DNA of 64,000 bases. Origin: Lachnospiraceae bacterium (lineage in GTDB: Bacteria > Bacillota > Clostridia > Lachnospirales > Lachnospiraceae). Shown in pieces: positions 61,263 to 64,000 of the stretch (the first letter of the stretch is position 1; the number at the start of each line of letters is the position of its first letter). Below the pieces are notes generated by a model that saw nothing but the letters and a program-made list of their open reading frames with translations, was not told the DNA's origin and made no database searches. The stretch spans positions 124,001-188,000 of the forward strand of contig CAJTHM010000012.1 in the NCBI GenBank assembly GCA_910576125.1. The letters run 5' to 3'. Position numbers and translations under genes: made by a program.

Positions 61263-61702
61263 GGGATATGCCTCCTCTTAACAATAAAATTCACACTTAC
61301 ATTCAGCGTGTTATGCTGTCATTTGATGATTTCAGTATAAAGAGGAGGTATAAAGAGAAAACCGTAAGAATTATAAAGATTTCTTTGGTTTTACAGGGAA
61401 ACAGGCTCTGCTCTCCCGTTCTTCCCGGGCAGTGTTTTTCCAGAATCATCTCCTCCATGCCGTAGATACGGATGATTTTTCCTACCTTTTCATCGTCGTA
61501 CACATTGTTCAGCAAATAGGCGAGCTTCTCCTCCACTCCCATATGGCTGTTGAAGAATTCTGAAAGCCCAAAAGACGGAACAAGAGGAAATTCAGGGGAA
61601 TCGTATCCATTACCTTGAAACGGATTTTTTGTAAGGTTTATTCCCTCTGGAAAGTGATTGTGGTACAATGGAGCCATCGGCAAGTTGAAATGGAGTTTGA
61701 AA
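61263..61702. other. Gap left of the integrase relic, one uncharacterised frame
   Basis: About 440 bp. A minus-strand frame (61303-61725) includes EFFNSHMGVEEKLAYLLNNV and YDDEKVGKIIRIYGMEEMIL, which look protein-like. Its start overlaps the integrase relic and its end is hydrophobic junk, so it is probably a fragment. No other feature seen. Confidence 0.35.
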
Positions 61703-62351
61703 ATGTCCGAGAAGAGAAAAGACAATAAAGGGAGAATCCTGCGGACAGGATAGAGCCAAAGAAAAGACGATTCAAAAGCAGCTTGACGACAGAATTGACT
61801 ATGCTGCCGGAAAGATTACCATAATAGACCTTTTAGAGCGATACATCAGTCTGAAACAGGGAGTTCGCTACAACACGAAAGTCGGTTACAATTTTGTGCT
61901 GAATTTAGTCAGGAAAGAAGATTTCGGTTATCGTCAGATTAGGGATATCAAAGTATCAGATGCCCAAAAGTGGATTATGAAGCTTCACGACGAGGGGAAA
62001 GGATACAGCACTATTACAAGCGTCCGGGGCGTTGTCAAGCCAGCCTTTCAAATGGCATACAATGAGGATATTATCCGCAGAAATCCCTTTGATTTCAAAT
62101 ACAAGAAGCTGCATCCGGATAAGCCGCTGCCCCATATCACGCCCCATGTGTTCCGTCATACGTTCTGTACAAACATGGCAGATGCCGGTATGGATATCAA
62201 AAACCTGCAATATGTAATGGGGCATTCTGATGTAGGTGTTACATTGAATGTTTACACTCATGCAAGTTTCGACCGGGTGGCAGAGCAAATGGCGAAAATC
62301 ATTGACTTTAAAGAAACCAATATGCAGGGAAAGAAGAGAAAATCAGGTTGA
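61703..62351 (+). pseudogene. Tn916/Tn1549-type tyrosine integrase, nonsense and deletion relic
   Basis: ATG 61703 opens MSEKRKDNKGRILRTG, the standard start of this integrase group, then hits TAG (61751-61753) where Glu is expected. After SQRK about 50 codons of the arm-binding domain are missing. A second frame resumes at 61767 (TIQKQLDDRIDYAAGK) and continues through ISLKQGVRYNTKVGYNFVLN, WIMKLHDEGKGYSTITSVRG to NPFDFKY. There the region holding the first catalytic Arg is deleted. HITPHVFRHTFCTNMADAG and MGHSDVGVTLNVYTHASF, with the HxxR and Tyr, close the gene. It cannot be active. Confidence 0.9.
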
Positions 62352-62365
62352 AAATACACCAATCT

Positions 62366-62386
62366 ACTACACCACTTACTACACCA
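62366..62386. repeat. Direct repeat at the integrase end of the element
   Basis: ACTACACCA occurs at 62366-62374 and 62378-62386 (period 12), 15 bp after the integrase stop, where arm-type binding sites lie in this element class. Confidence 0.5.
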
Positions 62387-62513
62387 TTTGCCCATGAATT
62401 TGCGTAGAATTATAAAGAATTGCGTATGTTCCGGGCAAAATACAAAATTGAAGAAAAATGCCAAAAAGCCTAAAATATCAAGGTTTGTAGGCTTATGAAA
62501 GGATATAATCAAG

Positions 62514-62594
62514 ATGATAAAAATACTCTTTATCTGTCACGGCAAAACGCTAACCCGATTCTGTAATGCTCTAAAAATCAAGGCTGTAAGCTGA
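62514..62594 (+). pseudogene. 5' fragment of a low-molecular-weight protein tyrosine phosphatase gene
   Basis: ATG 62514 (AAAGGA upstream) reads MIKILFICHG, the exact start of LMW-PTP proteins up to the catalytic P-loop (normally CHGNICRS), then diverges into KTLTRFCNALKIKAVS and a stop. Elements of the integrase type above insert at this point in such genes, so this is probably the attachment-site junction. The rest of the phosphatase is not in the window. Confidence 0.6.
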
Positions 62595-62749
62595 TTGCAC
62601 AATCATTTTACCACGAATTTACCACTTTTAATCAAGACCCAAACTCGTACCGTTATTTCGATAGCCTGTCAATCCCTTTACCGTAGGCACTCGCAGAGTG
62701 GGGATTTACAGGCGGTAGTATATTAAGCCGATAAAGCAAATAATAGTAA
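62595..62749. other. Short non-coding remainder of the element scar
   Basis: No gene, no repeat of note; AT-rich. Confidence 0.4.
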
Positions 62750-62786
62750 AAGGGATATTCCAATTCACTCTTTTGGAATATCCCTT
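62750..62786 (-). terminator. Terminator of the Cys-rich lipoprotein gene
   Basis: AAGGGATATTCCAA (62750-62763) and TTGGAATATCCCTT (62773-62786), 14-bp perfect stem; T-run on the minus strand. Confidence 0.88.
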
Positions 62787-62800
62787 GACTACCATTTATG

Positions 62801-63745
62801 CTATTTTAAACGGAAAAGTATCGTATCATCATTTTCTTTAGCTATTTCATAGAAATTTTCAATATCAGACAATTCAGAAGATGATGATGCAATATTAGGA
62901 TTAAATATTCCCAGTACAAGCCCGTCATATCCTTTCGGAACACGATAGAAATTTCGGAATTTATATGCGAAAACATCATCAACCCAACCATACTGCAATT
63001 CTTCTGAATCGTATTGTACACCGGGATATTCTATGCCGCTATAGTTTACCGTAAAAGTGTCTGTTTTTTCATCATAGTTATCCCAAAAAGAATTATCATA
63101 ATAATCAATGGTCGTACTGTTAAAGCCACTGTAACCGTGATTATACGCATTTTCATCATCCAAAATCATGGTACATGTAACAGCTTTCCATTCGTAACCG
63201 TCTAACGCTTCATGCGTTTCGTCTGATTCAAATGTTTCATAATCTGAAAATATAACTTTTCCGTTGGTTGTGTAGCCAGCGTCATAACAGGCTATCACAT
63301 AAGGATATGTAGTATCTAATTCCGCATTGCAGACTAATCCATACTTTTCAAATTCTGCCTGCAATGGTTCGCCAACCGTTTCTCCACACACTTCACACAT
63401 AGCGCCCTGTTGAAAGTTCGCTTCTGTCAAAGTATGTTCCAGTGGTTCTCCTTCTGTATCTCCGCATACACTGCAATGTTTTGCTTCTGAACAAGTAGCG
63501 TCTACCCATGTATGCTCTAAAGTCTCGCCCTCTGTCTCTCCGCACACGCTACAGGTTTTAGGTTCTGAACAAGTAGCGTATATCCATGTATGCCCCAATG
63601 CTTCGCCCTCTGTTTCTCCACATTTGGCACACGTTTTTGGTTCTGTGCAGGTGGCTTCTTTCCATTCGTGACTCATACAACAGCCTGTCAGCATAAAACA
63701 GATTGTAAATGTGCCAATTACATGTAAAAATTTTTTGTGCTTCAT
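62801..63745 (-). CDS. Lipoprotein with tandem Cys-rich (CxxC) repeats
   Basis: 314 residues. Signal peptide ending TICFMLTGC, lipid at C22. Residues 23-130 hold four repeats of about 24 residues of the pattern HxWxxATCxExKxCxxCG followed by xTEGEALGH, each with a CxxC pair and a leading Cys (the last unit is degenerate: EANFQQGAMCEVCGETVG). Such units probably bind a metal or form disulfides outside the cell. The rest (131-314) is an acidic, aromatic domain (AYNHGYSGFNSTTIDYYDNS) with no family I know. Its AT content is higher than the main chromosome here, consistent with acquired DNA. Confidence 0.75.
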   Translation of the reverse strand: MKHKKFLHVIGTFTICFMLTGCCMSHEWKEATCTEPKTCAKCGETEGEALGHTWIYATCSEPKTCSVCGETEGETLEHTWVDATCSEAKHCSVCGDTEGEPLEHTLTEANFQQGAMCEVCGETVGEPLQAEFEKYGLVCNAELDTTYPYVIACYDAGYTTNGKVIFSDYETFESDETHEALDGYEWKAVTCTMILDDENAYNHGYSGFNSTTIDYYDNSFWDNYDEKTDTFTVNYSGIEYPGVQYDSEELQYGWVDDVFAYKFRNFYRVPKGYDGLVLGIFNPNIASSSSELSDIENFYEIAKENDDTILFRLK

Positions 63746-63783
63746 ATGAATTTTCCCTCCGTATAAAGAATTTTAGCGTATAC

Positions 63784-63812
63784 ATTATACTCAATATGTT
63801 AAGCATAGTCAA
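63784..63812 (-). promoter_or_regulatory. Promoter of the Cys-rich lipoprotein gene
   Basis: Minus strand TTGACT (63812-63807), 17-bp spacer, TATAAT (63789-63784). Confidence 0.82.
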
Positions 63813-63869
63813 GTAATTAAGTATGTTAGTGTAAATATGTCGGATATAAAGAAACGGAGATGATAAAAC

Positions 63870-64000
63870 TTGATTTCTTATGAGCCTTTATTTGAGACTA
63901 TGCAAAAGAAAGGTATTACAGAGTATAATTTAATATACAAACAGGGAATGTCTGCAAATACGATACATCGAATCAAAAAAGGACTTCCGTTTACTACGGA
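63870..64000 (+). CDS. Small XRE/Cro-type HTH regulator, cut by window edge
   Basis: TTG start with GGAGA 9 nt upstream; 43 codons visible, reading ISYEPLFETMQKKGITEYNL then MSANTIHRIKKGLPFTT. This is the start of the short (about 65-70 residue) Cro-like repressors common on clostridial mobile elements. Divergent from the Cys-rich lipoprotein gene. Confidence 0.82.
   Translation, partial: MISYEPLFETMQKKGITEYNLIYKQGMSANTIHRIKKGLPFTT

Noticed and set aside
61303..61725. 140-codon minus-strand frame beside the integrase relic
   Set aside because: Overlaps the integrase start and ends in hydrophobic junk; only its middle looks coding, so it is not listed as a gene.

Overview
The window looks like chromosome of a spore-forming, anaerobic Firmicute of the class Clostridia, most likely a Lachnospiraceae member. 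The signs are a SpoVAF-type germination protein, YtaF, a PerR-rubrerythrin-rubredoxin oxidative-stress operon, LuxS, clostridial TSCPD and DUF3048 proteins, strong AGGAGG ribosome sites and a base composition somewhat above half GC. Taxonomy is inferred from gene content only.

Layout. 1-3.3 kb: a metallophosphoesterase (cut by the left edge), an APH-fold kinase, an Rrf2 regulator and an XRE regulator, all on the minus strand. 3.4-9.6 kb: an accessory island bounded by two directly repeated copies of a PD-(D/E)XK nuclease/transposase gene, the left one an internal-deletion derivative. Between them lie a two-permease ABC exporter and an eroded blaR1 beside an intact blaI with a visible operator. 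9.8-12.7 kb: galK-galT, with four 40-bp tandem hairpin repeats upstream. 13.5-18 kb: a 28-residue-repeat protein and an ECF sigma / membrane protein / ABC ATPase / permease operon. 18-24 kb: AI-2E-type exporter, RluA-type pseudouridine synthase, two multispanning GT-C-like proteins and an RsmF-type methyltransferase.

24-31 kb is the most notable block: a two-component pair divergent from a D-Ala-D-Ser-type ligase, a VanXY-like D,D-peptidase and a membrane-bound serine racemase (VanT). Together they form a VanG-type glycopeptide-resistance cluster. 31-32.3 kb is perR-rubrerythrin-rubredoxin. 32.3-35.8 kb holds an AAA ATPase with a small partner, a probable large structured RNA with its own promoter and terminator, a PH-like membrane protein, tRNA-Gly and a lipoprotein. 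35.8-48.2 kb is largely housekeeping: spoVAF, ytaF, murG, TSCPD protein, a dehydrogenase, a GtrA protein, mtnN-luxS, two tRNAs, a DUF3810 metalloprotease, a DUF3048 lipoprotein, dcd and a sugar isomerase.

48.7-56.9 kb is an amino-sugar locus: a GH20 hexosaminidase and an Lpl-type ABC importer, divergent from murQ and a GlcNAc-type kinase. 57-61.3 kb: a coiled-coil protein, then a two-component system with a VTT/DedA-like protein and a PmtA-like methyltransferase. 61.7-62.6 kb is the scar of a Tn916/Tn1549-type element (decayed integrase and a clipped phosphatase start). The window closes with a Cys-rich-repeat lipoprotein and the start of a small XRE regulator.

A dispersed palindromic element with perfect 12-15 bp terminal inverted repeats occurs in three copies plus a partial fourth (2.06, 13.4, 15.3 and 39.2 kb), and two copies supply the last codons of neighbouring genes. 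Several enzymes in the 17-31 kb stretch carry long low-complexity insertions.
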